From Shewanella colwelliana ATCC 39565 (lineage in GTDB: Bacteria > Pseudomonadota > Gammaproteobacteria > Enterobacterales > Shewanellaceae), in contig NZ_JAEC01000018.1 in assembly GCF_000518705.1 (NCBI RefSeq), positions 1 through 64,000 on the forward strand: a stretch of DNA of 64,000 bases. The letters run 5' to 3'. Shown piece by piece: positions 24,923-33,869 of the stretch. The number at the start of each line of letters is the position of its first letter. Within the stretch, counting starts at the first letter, position 1. The position numbers and the translations under genes are program-made. Below the pieces are notes generated by a model that did no database searches, was not told where the DNA came from, and was given only the letters and a program-made list of their open reading frames with translations.

Positions 24923-27900
24923 AAGGAAACTCAACTGAAATGGATACACCGCCATTGCGGATGGCACTGATGGTCAAACTGCCATTCATCGACTTAACAC
25001 GCTCCTCGATGCCCAATAACCCCAAATGGCCTCCGCCACTGACTTTGCTGCTAATGTTGCTGAGCTCAAAGCCAATGCCGTTGTCTGAGATGACAGCCTT
25101 AATTTTGTCCCCATCCAGATAAAGCCTCACCGTTATACTGGTTGCGTTCGCATGGCGAATGGCATTGGTTACCGATTCCTGTATTACCCGGAACAGGGTG
25201 ATAGTCAGATCGGGGCTCAGTTCAGGAATATGATCATCGGCTTTAAAGATGATGGGATTTGCCAGTGATGAAGACATCTTGCTCAGCTGGTGGTTAAGAC
25301 CCGCCACCAAGCCGACGTCATCCAGCAAACTTGGGCGTAAATCGAACGAGATTGCCCGTACCTGCTTAATCATGGATTGGATTGTCGTAATGCAGGTATC
25401 TATCAGTCTGGTGTCATTGGGGTGTTGGCGCCGGAATAGTTGCAGGCTTATCTGGGTGGCAGTGAGTGATTGGCCGAACTGATCATGAAGCTCCCGGGAA
25501 ATGGATTTGCGCTCTTCTTCCTTGGCATATTGGAGCCGGGTAGCGAGATTACGCATACCTTCCAACGCGGATTTAAGATGTTGTTCATTCTGTTTAAGTT
25601 TTTCAATAACTGCGAGTTTCTCTTCTTTTAGCGCATTGAGGCGACGGGTATACCTTTCCCATTTTGCCATCCGAAACCTGTGATAGCTTATCGCCACAAA
25701 TGCAATGCACACCAGTAACAGGCCGATATAGGTTGTATTGCGCCACCAGGGGGGGATTACGGTGAGCTTGAGTGTGGCCGGTTGGCTCCAAACTTGGTTT
25801 ACGCCTTTTCCACGCACTTCAAGTCGGTGTACTCCAGGGTCTAGTTTATAGAAGTTCAGGTGGTGCATATTATTCAGGGTTATCCATTCGCTGTCGCTAG
25901 ACATGCGATATTGATAGCTTTGGCTTGATGAGCCGTAGTTCAGCAGCGCAAACTCCAAATTTAACCAGCCGCCCCAAGGAACTGACATCTGAAAAGAGTC
26001 GTGTATTGACGTGTTCAGAATTGGGCTCGTCAAACTATCTGATAAAATCCGGGTGAATCGGATAGGGAATTGGTTATCCGGCTCTAATTTGGATGTCCCT
26101 GAAAATAGATATACGCCATTGTTGGTGCCAAGGAGATTGAATCCGTCAGTGCGTGAACGGGAATGTTGAGAAAACCCGCCCAGGTCGTTCAGTGTCTTGT
26201 CCGTCGCCTTTTGAAAGCGCTTTTGGCTTGGGTTATAGGTAAATAATCCGTCGCTGGTTGCAAACCAAACTTCGTCGGACACTCCCGGTAAAATGGACTT
26301 TATGGAATCCGCAATCAAGCTAGGCTCTGGCACTATGTTAACCTTGGTCTCGCGGCCTGTCTGATGGATTTCAGCCTTGTGTAAACCTCCGCCGTCAGTG
26401 CCGACCCAAATATTACCCAGGTTATCCTTTGCAATATCAGAGATGTAGTAGTGGCTTAACCCGCTGTTGTTTACTTGCAGTCGCGTGCATGACATGTTGT
26501 CCTTCTCACACAGATTCAAACCATTTGATCGGGTGCCTACCCAGAGGTAGCCACCATCCACCAGTAAAGAGGTGATGTAGTTTCCACTCAGGGACTTGGG
26601 ATCTGATGGATTGTGCTTAAATGCGCTGAAAGTCCCGCTGTCAGGATGGTATTTATAAAGGCCATCGCCTCCAATGCCGACCCAGACATCGCCACTGTCA
26701 TCGGGTTGCAACACTCTTACAAATCCCTTTCCAATAGAATCTATCTGTTGAGACTGGTGAGAGAAATGTGCTCTAACTGTGCCATTGCCAGATAGGTGCC
26801 ATAGGCCTTCAGATGTGCCAACCAGCAGTTCATCCTCTCCGACGGAAGCCATGCTCATGACCCCGTTAAGGTTCTTTGCGGGCGTATTCGGTGTAAACCT
26901 GTTCAGCTGTTGGGTGTCCAGATCAAGCCAGTACAAGCCATGACTGAAAGAACCTACCCATGCTCTGTTGCTGCCGGATTTGGCGTAGACTGCGTTGACA
27001 TTGGGCAAGGAGTGCGACCAACTTTCAGCCGCGCTGTTTGCAGATTGATTTCGTACACTCGCATCCAACTTATAAGCTCCTTGCCCCCAGGTAGCATAAA
27101 AAAGCTGTCCTGTGCTGTCCTTAACAATGCTGGTTATGGTGTCCTTGGCACTCATGGTGTCCTGACTGTCATGACTAAGACTTTTTGTGCCTGTGTCATA
27201 AAACAGCAACCCATGACCAAAGGTTCCCAACACTAACTGATTGGCGTCCAGATGTAATGAAATAATCATCAATTCCGGCTCTGAGCCATCAGCAAGACTG
27301 ACAGGGCTGACGAGCAGGTTTTCCAGTGTTATTTTGAGTAGCCCCTGGCGTGTGCCTACCCACAGATATTTCCCATCTTGTTCAACGATGGAAAAAATAT
27401 CCTCTATTCCGTCGGGCAATTCTAAACTGAGAAATCCCAGCTTATCGCCTGCCCAATATGCCAGCCCCCCTCCAATGGTTCCCACCCAAAGTCTGTTGTG
27501 GCTGTCGACAAAAAGTTTGTAAATGTAGTTTGAGGGCAGGGCTCCAGCATTGGCGTCTTCTTTAAAGTACCGGGTTACCTGGCCGGTTATCGGGTTTAAA
27601 CGGTTTAATCCAATCTGAGTGGCTACCCACAGATCTCCGTTTGGGCCATCTGTTACGTCATACACACTGTCATTGGAGAGTGAATTGATATCTTCGGAAT
27701 TGTGTCGGTAGTTGGTAAACGTTCGGGATTCAGCATTGAAGCGACTCAGCCCTCCGCTGTTGGTAGATATCCACACACTGTTATCACGACTTAGATACAG
27801 ATTGCGTATATCCAGGGCCGCGATGGTTCCCGGTACGCTCGCATCCGGTCTGAATTTCTCCAGTTGGTAGTTATCGTACAAGAACAGTCCATCCTGGGTT

Positions 27901-28052
27901 CCCAGCCACATAAATCCCTGCTTATCAAACAGGAGTGCGGAAATATTGTCTGCATCAAAATCTAAATGATGCGCAATTTTCTGAGGTGCAGCCCAGGCAT
28001 TGCCAAGGTGGAGCAGCATCAGATAAATGAGTGTTCTTATTACTGCAGACAT
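24912..28052 (-). CDS. Two-component sensor kinase with double beta-propeller, Y_Y_Y and HisKA_3 domains
   Basis: The protein is 1046 residues from ATG 28052 (a GGGGGGA stretch is just upstream; the longer frame opens only with TTG). A signal peptide or anchor is followed by about 14 Reg_prop blades with WLGT/WVGT-type motifs (for example MWLGTQDGL, LWVGTRSNGL, IWVGTDGGGL), enough for two seven-bladed propellers. A Y_Y_Y domain (YQYRMSSDSEWITL) precedes a transmembrane helix (about TYIGLLLVCIAFVAISY). The cytoplasmic part has a HisKA_3 dimerisation domain with His856 (ELHDQFGQSLTA) and an HATPase domain with N-box Asn963 and GHLGLLGIEERV. There is no fused receiver, so it is not a hybrid. The propeller probably senses a periplasmic or polymer-derived ligand. 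Confidence 0.93.
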   Translation of the reverse strand: MSAVIRTLIYLMLLHLGNAWAAPQKIAHHLDFDADNISALLFDKQGFMWLGTQDGLFLYDNYQLEKFRPDASVPGTIAALDIRNLYLSRDNSVWISTNSGGLSRFNAESRTFTNYRHNSEDINSLSNDSVYDVTDGPNGDLWVATQIGLNRLNPITGQVTRYFKEDANAGALPSNYIYKLFVDSHNRLWVGTIGGGLAYWAGDKLGFLSLELPDGIEDIFSIVEQDGKYLWVGTRQGLLKITLENLLVSPVSLADGSEPELMIISLHLDANQLVLGTFGHGLLFYDTGTKSLSHDSQDTMSAKDTITSIVKDSTGQLFYATWGQGAYKLDASVRNQSANSAAESWSHSLPNVNAVYAKSGSNRAWVGSFSHGLYWLDLDTQQLNRFTPNTPAKNLNGVMSMASVGEDELLVGTSEGLWHLSGNGTVRAHFSHQSQQIDSIGKGFVRVLQPDDSGDVWVGIGGDGLYKYHPDSGTFSAFKHNPSDPKSLSGNYITSLLVDGGYLWVGTRSNGLNLCEKDNMSCTRLQVNNSGLSHYYISDIAKDNLGNIWVGTDGGGLHKAEIHQTGRETKVNIVPEPSLIADSIKSILPGVSDEVWFATSDGLFTYNPSQKRFQKATDKTLNDLGGFSQHSRSRTDGFNLLGTNNGVYLFSGTSKLEPDNQFPIRFTRILSDSLTSPILNTSIHDSFQMSVPWGGWLNLEFALLNYGSSSQSYQYRMSSDSEWITLNNMHHLNFYKLDPGVHRLEVRGKGVNQVWSQPATLKLTVIPPWWRNTTYIGLLLVCIAFVAISYHRFRMAKWERYTRRLNALKEEKLAVIEKLKQNEQHLKSALEGMRNLATRLQYAKEEERKSISRELHDQFGQSLTATQISLQLFRRQHPNDTRLIDTCITTIQSMIKQVRAISFDLRPSLLDDVGLVAGLNHQLSKMSSSLANPIIFKADDHIPELSPDLTITLFRVIQESVTNAIRHANATSITVRLYLDGDKIKAVISDNGIGFELSNISSKVSGGGHLGLLGIEERVKSMNGSLTISAIRNGGVSISVEFPYEK

Positions 28053-28104
28053 CGTCCCCCCGCTAAATATCCCGGCAACGCTATCATCGACAGATATGAA
28101 TTGC

Positions 28105-28131
28105 AACAGGCTGATAACATATCAGCCTGTT
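28105..28131. promoter_or_regulatory. 12-bp perfect inverted repeat upstream of the sensor kinase
   Basis: AACAGGCTGATA (28105-28116) and TATCAGCCTGTT (28120-28131) are exact inverses around ACA. It lies 53-79 bases before the kinase ATG, in the promoter or leader. No T run follows on either strand, so an operator is more likely than a terminator. Confidence 0.55.
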
Positions 28132-28545
28132 AAAGTCGTCCGGTTAAATCAGGTGGGGTAAATGTCAGCATCAATTGAAATCTGCGTGGGGCTTCAGTAA
28201 CGAAATCCCCTGAGCCGGGCCTCTGTTATCCAGGTCTTTCTTCAGTCAGAAAGGTGCAGACCCATGGCAGGATTAGCCATGGCATTCATGTCTTATCATG
28301 GACGCCTGGAGCTGGGCTTATCTTTCCTGACCTAACGGTGGCTAACTCAGATTAATGCGCTTTTTAAGTTGGGCTCTTGATGAAACCTAATATCAGGTAC
28401 TGGGGGATCCCCTCATAATTGAGGTTTTCCAGTGTCGTGAACTAATTTTATATATTCGATAAATGCCCAGCGAAAAATTGTCTCCTTTACCAGATACTTG
28501 CCTCTTTTGCGTACTTCCTTTCCAAGTCTAACAATTGATAGCAAA
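28132..28545. other. Non-coding stretch upstream of the two-component system
   Basis: About 410 bases with no supportable gene. It contains the ten-base palindrome GGGGATCCCC at 28403-28412, preceded by TATCAGG at 28391-28397. This resembles the GGGAATCCC core at 18794-18810. Confidence 0.4.
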
Positions 28546-28978
28546 TCAAACTTGTGCTTTTAACTGCAGCCAGCCTTGTTCTCTTAAGCGTTCCCATGCT
28601 GCAAGAATATGAGCGGGTTTCATTGTAGCCTTTCTCGCATTCCAGCTATGAACCCGCTTAACTAACTCTTCAGCAGACAGTGCAGTATCAGACTCTTGTG
28701 TCACAACCCAGTGAACCGTTGACAGTAGTTTCATGCCGTTCTGAGACTCATACCCTTCAATTAGCTTAGTGTAGTGGCATAGCGACTTTATCAAAACGTT
28801 GCTTGGTCTCTGAGTGTTGTGCTAAGAAATCTAAAGCCTCCTTGGCGGCATCATCTTTGAGCTCTATAGGTGTCTCTGGTTTATTCAAACCATCGGCATA
28901 ACCCAAAATAAAGCGACCTTCCATCTTTGAGCAGATGCCCCCAAGACCAGCTGTGATATGTGTCATCGCAGTTAACAA
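28546..28978 (-). pseudogene. C-terminal remnant of a macrodomain (DarG-like) protein
   Basis: Two frames join at about 28785. The upstream 70 codons read EGRFILGYADGLNKPETPIELKDDAAKEAL and FLAQHSETKQRFDKVA (in two parts). The downstream frame continues TKLIEGYESQNGMKLLSTVHWV and ends in a helical region (AAWERLREQGWLQLK). This order resembles the C-terminal part of macrodomain antitoxins of the DarTG type, which remove ADP-ribose from DNA. The macrodomain itself and the toxin gene darT are absent, and a frameshift separates the halves. The family assignment is from memory of the motif and is moderate. Confidence 0.5.
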
Positions 28979-29279
28979 ATAAAACCTGAGCTTTGTAAAA
29001 AAACATCCAGAAAGTCAACATATTGAAATCATTAACATGAGGTAAAGCAATTCATCAGAGTGGATATTCGTCACTAAGGCAAATAGACTGACAATGGATT
29101 AAGCCTCTTAGCTGCCTTGTATCCCAATTTGAGCGAAGCGCTTGCTTTGTGCCATCTATCTTCGTTATTCGCTCACAGAACCCCCGACATCTAACTTTAA
29201 AAAATAGCCGTCATAAAAGTAAGTGGGTGATTAGGGTTAATTGGCCCTTATCATCCTATGCTCTTCTCCCCATTAAGAC
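28979..29279. other. Intergenic region, nothing recognised
   Basis: About 300 bases between the macrodomain remnant and the lipase-like gene. I see no gene, repeat or hairpin I would defend. It may hold the right boundary of the accessory block. Confidence 0.4.
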
Positions 29280-30626
29280 TTAATCGCCCGTCAGAGACTT
29301 AAAGCTCGGCTCATCACCTACCCGCGCAAAGCTAAATGTGTCATCGGCAATGTATCGCTTTAAAGTAATGTCTAACATCAAGGTCTGGTCAGCACACAGC
29401 CATTGCGATACCTGGTCTGGCTGACAGTGAAATTCGACACTCTTATAGTAGCTAAAGCCACTATCAGGTCTTGCCGAGACCTTGAATCCTAGTTTTCCTG
29501 CTTTGAGTCTATTTAACTTATTGGCATCTAAGTAGAGTGTAATGGTGTTGCCATTGACACTGTTACGCTGCTTGTCCAAGACAAGTCCACTAGGCAAGTT
29601 ACCCGCATGATAGTCATCGCCACACAAGAGGAAAAAGTCAAAATCGGTCACCCTGTGGCCTAAGTCATCACACACCCTTACCACCACCATGCAATAACGT
29701 CCCATACCTTTGCGCTGACTGCTATCAACAAACTGCTTACGAACGTCATGGTAATCAGAGGTAGAATCGACTGAAAGGCTCGCAAGTATTCGCTGCACCA
29801 CAGGTTTATTGTGGGCATTTCGCCGTGTAATAGCATTGAGGATCCCCATTTTTTTATTACTATGGCTCGCTTTAGGGATCACATCGAACACGTATTGGCT
29901 AAGTGATGATTTTTGCTCCGTTAGCTGCAGTAGCTGAGCGCACTGACCGTCGAAACTCATACATGTTTGCACCGTTTGCTGCGCCAATGCTAAATAGTTA
30001 AAGTTTAAGTTTGCTGCCGCCACTCTCACCACACCATCGCTCCCCACTTCACCGGTATAGCTATTCATATAGTCATACAGTGCTTTGTCGATAGTCTCTC
30101 CAGTAAATACAAACGGATAAATCCCCTTTTCAAGGCAGTTCCAATCAAGCCATTCACGATTTAGAGAGTGCTGACCATCGCTGCCAAGTTCTAGCCAATC
30201 TAGCACCTTTTGACCAGGCTCAACCCCATCAAACCATGATTTAAGACGGCTAATACGTGATTTACCCAATTGTGCTAAGGATGAACCATGGTTAGCAGGA
30301 GCCAGCATGATCATATGCTTTAACGGCGTATCCTCAAGATGATTTCCGTAAAACCGAGATAACCATGCCCTTATCACTGGGCCACCAGTTGAGTGGGTGA
30401 TCACCGAAAATTCACAACCGTCGAGCTCTCGTTGACGAGCAGACTCAAATGCTATCGCAATATCATCCAACGTGACCGCATCGTTAAAACTGATGTAACG
30501 CCCGAGATAAATATGCGTGATCTCAATGGCTAATGAAGAGCCTGCCAAACTGGCCAGTGCTTGGGGCAATTCACCGTAAGTTTGCGTGCTGGTGACACTC
30601 CATCCATGTATAAAAACAAGTTTCAT
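29280..30626 (-). CDS. Lipase-like alpha/beta hydrolase
   Basis: This 448-residue protein opens with the oxyanion-hole segment LVFIHGWS (3-10) and has a nucleophile elbow ITHSTGG with Ser79 (a Thr-His-Ser-Thr-Gly variant of GxSxG). A conserved lid-side segment LAPANHGSSLAQLGKSR and a likely catalytic Asp in the GEVGSDGVVR block follow. There is no signal peptide, so it is cytoplasmic or exported by another route. The C-terminal third (about 300-448) is beta-rich and may bind lipid or membrane. Triacylglycerol lipase or phospholipase are the likely activities; the substrate is not determinable. It stands alone, and its start codon directly opens the HGW segment. Confidence 0.82.
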   Translation of the reverse strand: MKLVFIHGWSVTSTQTYGELPQALASLAGSSLAIEITHIYLGRYISFNDAVTLDDIAIAFESARQRELDGCEFSVITHSTGGPVIRAWLSRFYGNHLEDTPLKHMIMLAPANHGSSLAQLGKSRISRLKSWFDGVEPGQKVLDWLELGSDGQHSLNREWLDWNCLEKGIYPFVFTGETIDKALYDYMNSYTGEVGSDGVVRVAAANLNFNYLALAQQTVQTCMSFDGQCAQLLQLTEQKSSLSQYVFDVIPKASHSNKKMGILNAITRRNAHNKPVVQRILASLSVDSTSDYHDVRKQFVDSSQRKGMGRYCMVVVRVCDDLGHRVTDFDFFLLCGDDYHAGNLPSGLVLDKQRNSVNGNTITLYLDANKLNRLKAGKLGFKVSARPDSGFSYYKSVEFHCQPDQVSQWLCADQTLMLDITLKRYIADDTFSFARVGDEPSFKSLTGD

Positions 30627-30832
30627 TATTCATCCCTAAACAAAAGTGGTGATCCTCGTTATACCACACTGACTGCAGAACCTTCGATATCATGGTGCAA
30701 GTACCTTAGACAGTAATACAAAAATCATATCTTTTACCTCACTGATATATCATTCAGTTATCGTTCAGCTTATTTGCTCTACTATGCCCTCAACGAAAAC
30801 GAACACAGCCCATTTTAAAGAGAGAGCATATT

Positions 30833-31441
30833 ATGAACACTAAGACATTAGCCCTAGCAACAATAATGACAGCCGCCCTTTCAGCCCCAACCATGGCTGC
30901 AGACTGGTTCATCGGTGGCGGTGTTGGCGCACAGCAAAATACTTACAAAGGTTCGGTCACCCAAAATGTGGACCCAGGGTTTAACGCCGAGAACTTCAAA
31001 GAGACAGAAAATAACGTTCTTTATGAACTACGCGCTGGTGCATACCTCAATGACAACAACCGTGTATATGGTACTTACTCTTATAACTCAGACGATGCAA
31101 CCAGACAGCAAAGCCTATTAGTGTCGTACGATTACTTAGTCGGCCTCGACGCAAACAATAAGTTCAACTGGTTCATCGGTGCTACAGCAGGTATGAATCA
31201 TGTCAGCCCTGATGCGGCAGAATACAGCTCAAAGAACCGTTTCGTCTGGGGTGGTCAAACAGGCTTAATGTATAATATTAACGATAACGTGAGCACTGAG
31301 ATTGGTTACCGTTACTTAAAACAAGACTTCGAAGCGTCAGGGTCTTATGGTGAACCTACGCCAATGGGAACTGGTTTTACAGAACAGGCTTCACTGAACG
31401 ACAGCCAACAGCTATACCTCTCTGTTGATTACCGCTTCTAA
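30833..31441 (+). CDS. Small outer-membrane beta-barrel protein
   Basis: The protein is 202 residues with a signal peptide (1-22, ending TMAAD) and eight or so amphipathic strands (for example VLYELRAGAYL, VSTEIGYRYLKQDF), finishing in SVDYRF with the C-terminal Phe. Size and pattern match the OmpA-like/porin-family eight-stranded barrel without a peptidoglycan domain. An AGAGAG ribosome site precedes the ATG and a terminator follows 15 bases after the stop. The role is unknown. Confidence 0.85.
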   Translation: MNTKTLALATIMTAALSAPTMAADWFIGGGVGAQQNTYKGSVTQNVDPGFNAENFKETENNVLYELRAGAYLNDNNRVYGTYSYNSDDATRQQSLLVSYDYLVGLDANNKFNWFIGATAGMNHVSPDAAEYSSKNRFVWGGQTGLMYNINDNVSTEIGYRYLKQDFEASGSYGEPTPMGTGFTEQASLNDSQQLYLSVDYRF

Positions 31442-31455
31442 TCGGTCATCACCCC

Positions 31456-31480
31456 AAAGCCCCTTTATTGGGGCTTTTTG
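31456..31480 (+). terminator. Terminator of the small barrel gene
   Basis: AAAGCCCC (31456-31463) pairs with GGGGCTTT (31470-31477), followed by further Ts. Confidence 0.85.
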
Positions 31481-31486
31481 CTCTGC

Positions 31487-32263
31487 TTAATGAATGTTAT
31501 TGGGCACCAGCCAATCACCGACAGCTTGAATGGCTTGCCCTTCTTGTTCAATCCAAGCCACCCAAGCCAAGCGCTCTGCATTGGTCATTAAGTCAGATGG
31601 TAATGTGATTTTACCCACAAACTCACCTTTAGACTGCTCGTTAGCATCAAAGGTTTGATGGCTCAATACCGTGAAGTCGTGTGCCAAACGTTTATGCCGA
31701 TTTTCGCCACGCTTAATGTCCGTGGTTATCCCAACCCCCACCAACGCCAAATGCAAACGTGCAACCTCAGATGAGTCTGATCTCGATGTAAAAGTTGCAC
31801 GCAACTGTTTACCCAATATATTCACATCGAGTACGCCGACAGATCGTGGTTTTAGCGTCAACACCTCACCTAACACTCTATCAAACCAACCTCTCCACTC
31901 TACCCCATTAATCACAAATTGAGGCGTATACACCTGTTTAATATGCTTTTTCTTAAGATGGTCATACTGACGCTGACTGAATGCCCTTTGCCCATAGGGA
32001 TCTTTCCAGCCAATATAATCCCAATAGGTGACGTGGAATGCGAGCGGAAAGTAGTCACGCCAAAGCCCAGGCTCATATGAAAATGCTGACAACCAGGTCT
32101 CAGCTGGAGGACAACTGCTACATCCTTGAGAGGTATATAACTCTATGATCACAGGTTGTGTGACTTCACTACGCTTAGCAAAATCATCCAGTGTTTGCCC
32201 AGCAAAAGCGTTGGCGGTAAACATTAAGCCGACCAAGGCTGAAAATATTTGACTGATTGGCAT
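31487..32263 (-). CDS. DUF1223-family exported thioredoxin-fold protein
   Basis: The protein is 258 residues with a signal peptide (1-22). It carries the DUF1223 hallmark IIELYTSQGCSSCPPAE, with a CSSC pair close to a thioredoxin-like CxxC, followed by FHVTYWDYIGWKDPYGQRAFSQRQ and the YTPQFVINGVEWRGW segment. The C-terminal part is beta-rich. The family is periplasmic and its redox role has not been established to my knowledge. It is convergent with the barrel gene, with only about 10 bases between the terminator and its stop. Confidence 0.88.
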   Translation of the reverse strand: MPISQIFSALVGLMFTANAFAGQTLDDFAKRSEVTQPVIIELYTSQGCSSCPPAETWLSAFSYEPGLWRDYFPLAFHVTYWDYIGWKDPYGQRAFSQRQYDHLKKKHIKQVYTPQFVINGVEWRGWFDRVLGEVLTLKPRSVGVLDVNILGKQLRATFTSRSDSSEVARLHLALVGVGITTDIKRGENRHKRLAHDFTVLSHQTFDANEQSKGEFVGKITLPSDLMTNAERLAWVAWIEQEGQAIQAVGDWLVPNNIH

Positions 32264-32856
32264 CTGGCGCTCCTACGATTTGTTATAGTAAGACCCGTTC
32301 TGGTTGGCTTTGCATTCATCCATTACTGCAAAAATTGTTGGAGCAACCACTGCAAACGTACTAAACGATGACATGCCATACTGACAACCATCTCGAATTA
32401 GCCTACATCCAAGTTATTAGCAATAGCGCTGAGTGATGGCTCAAAAACTCTGGCAATACTCGTGGCACTGAAACGTTACCCTAGTAAACCAGAGTGCTTG
32501 CTGTGAAACTGTGGGGCACCAATAGCGCAGATTAAAAGTGAGCAGACTCCCCCTCACTGTTACCGTTACCGATGTAGATGCTGGATTTAGCCGTGTTGAG
32601 ATAAACAACCTCAGCGAATGAGCACTGTTTGACAAGCATTCAAATAACCCAACAACCCGCAGCCGATGGAGCTAAATAAAGGGATTAGCACCAAAGACTG
32701 AGAGCAAAAAGGTGGGTTATTTACTACTGATGACAAATAAAACAAATTTAATCTGTTAATCGACGTTTTTTTATTCAATTAGCACAAATTAGCTATCCAC
32801 TCTATTCACGGCACTGATAGAATCAAACACCCATCCAGAAACTATTAGGACTCCCG
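32264..32856. other. Long intergenic region upstream of zapB
   Basis: About 590 bases. A 64-codon minus frame (32441-32635) has low-complexity content without a ribosome site, and I do not call it. I see no hairpin with a T run, riboswitch core or tRNA. The AT-rich last 120 bases presumably hold the zapB promoter. Confidence 0.45.
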
Positions 32857-33063
32857 ATGAGCCTTGAACTACTGTCCAAGCTGGAGACAAAAATCCAAGC
32901 TGCACTCGAAACCATTGAGCTACTAAAAATGGAGCTTGAAGAAGAGAAGCAGAAGAACAACAATCTGAGTGAGCAGAACCAACAATTAAGCCAAGACCTT
33001 AACTCGTGGAACGAGAAAGTCACTGGACTTGTTGGCCTGCTGAATGATGAAGTAAGCGAATAA
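32857..33063 (+). CDS. zapB: Cell division protein ZapB
   Basis: This 68-residue protein is almost entirely one coiled coil ([19 protein letters not shown], then [20 protein letters not shown]), the form of ZapB, which bridges ZapA/FtsZ and MatP at the division site. E. coli ZapB is about 80 residues. It is followed by a hairpin, GCGAAGAC (33079-33086) with GTCTTCGC (33094-33101), that overlaps the end of the convergent next gene. Confidence 0.9.
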   Translation: MSLELLSKLETKIQAALETIELLKMELEEEKQKNNNLSEQNQQLSQDLNSWNEKVTGLVGLLNDEVSE

Positions 33064-33086
33064 TCTCGCGGATTGAATGCGAAGAC

Positions 33087-33299
33087 CTAAGCCGTCTTCG
33101 CTTCGTTATGCTGCAATTCAATCATCTGATTTAGCTCGACAATCGCCTGCTTTACCTGAGGCAAACTTTGCCGCGGCAATAAAAACCTTCCCTTATCGAA
33201 CTCTAAACGACCTAGATCTTTCACCCAAACCACGCCTGATACAAAAATTCTGGCATGCTTGACGATGAGCTTGGGTGCATACACGGGAAAAATTCTCAT
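33087..33299 (-). CDS. Conserved hypothetical small protein
   Basis: The protein is 70 residues from ATG 33299, chosen because GGAGGT lies five bases upstream; longer starts have no ribosome site. The sequence MRIFPVYAPKLIVKHARIFV continues with a basic, compact domain and no signal peptide or membrane helix. I do not recognise a family. It is convergent with zapB, and the shared hairpin lies over its stop codon. Confidence 0.7.
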   Translation of the reverse strand: MRIFPVYAPKLIVKHARIFVSGVVWVKDLGRLEFDKGRFLLPRQSLPQVKQAIVELNQMIELQHNEAKTA

Positions 33300-33534
33300 A
33301 TGACCTCCAAAAACCCTACTTTTTATTATTGTTAGTTTGGACACACTTTTTACCATGTTAGTTGCATCGCTTTTATTGTTTTTTTGTAAAAAAGTGCAAC
33401 TGAACCCATAACTTTTAAAAAACTATTTGTCTATCAGACCAATAGCTAACCACCAACAAAAAAATGTCACTTGCCAATTTTTTGACACGCTGGTAGATTA
33501 GCAAAGTTACTCAGGGTAAATAGAGCTATATGGC

Positions 33535-33726
33535 TCAATGACCGTATTTCCAAAGCGACCGGGAATGCGGTTTTTTTTTGCTTGATGTCATACCCACAGC
33601 ATAAAAACCCTGACCATTCAGCGAGCATTCAAAGTATTGGTAAGCCTCTAAACCCGTTGGCACATTGAGTAGCTGAAGCTGAAGATAATCCTTACTCTGA
33701 CCTGCCATCCTGAGTCGTAAATCCAT
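33535..33726 (-). CDS. Hypothetical small protein
   Basis: This 63-codon frame has a start at 33726 and a weak ribosome site (GACGAA). The translation (GQSKDYLQLQLLNVPTGLEA, then a basic end) is of globular composition. It sits alone between the 70-residue gene and dsbA's terminator. Without conservation data the call is tentative. Confidence 0.4.
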   Translation of the reverse strand: MDLRLRMAGQSKDYLQLQLLNVPTGLEAYQYFECSLNGQGFYAVGMTSSKKKPHSRSLWKYGH

Positions 33727-33789
33727 TTCGTCATATGTCGCAAAAATTCAATCTAGCGGGTATATTCCGCCCGATAAGTTAAACCCATT

Positions 33790-33816
33790 AAAAAAGGAGC
33801 CTATGGCTCCTTTTTT
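33790..33816 (-). terminator. Strong bidirectional terminator downstream of dsbA
   Basis: AAAAAAGGAGCC (33790-33801) and GGCTCCTTTTTT (33805-33816) form a perfect 12-bp stem with a TAT loop, so it can work on either strand. Confidence 0.9.
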
Positions 33817-33869
33817 ATTCAACGACTATCCAGATCAATAATTCGCATACTGATGAGCTCTAAATCGTA

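Noticed and set aside
32441..32635. 64-codon minus-strand gene upstream of zapB
   Set aside because: No ribosome site, low-complexity composition and no recognisable domain.
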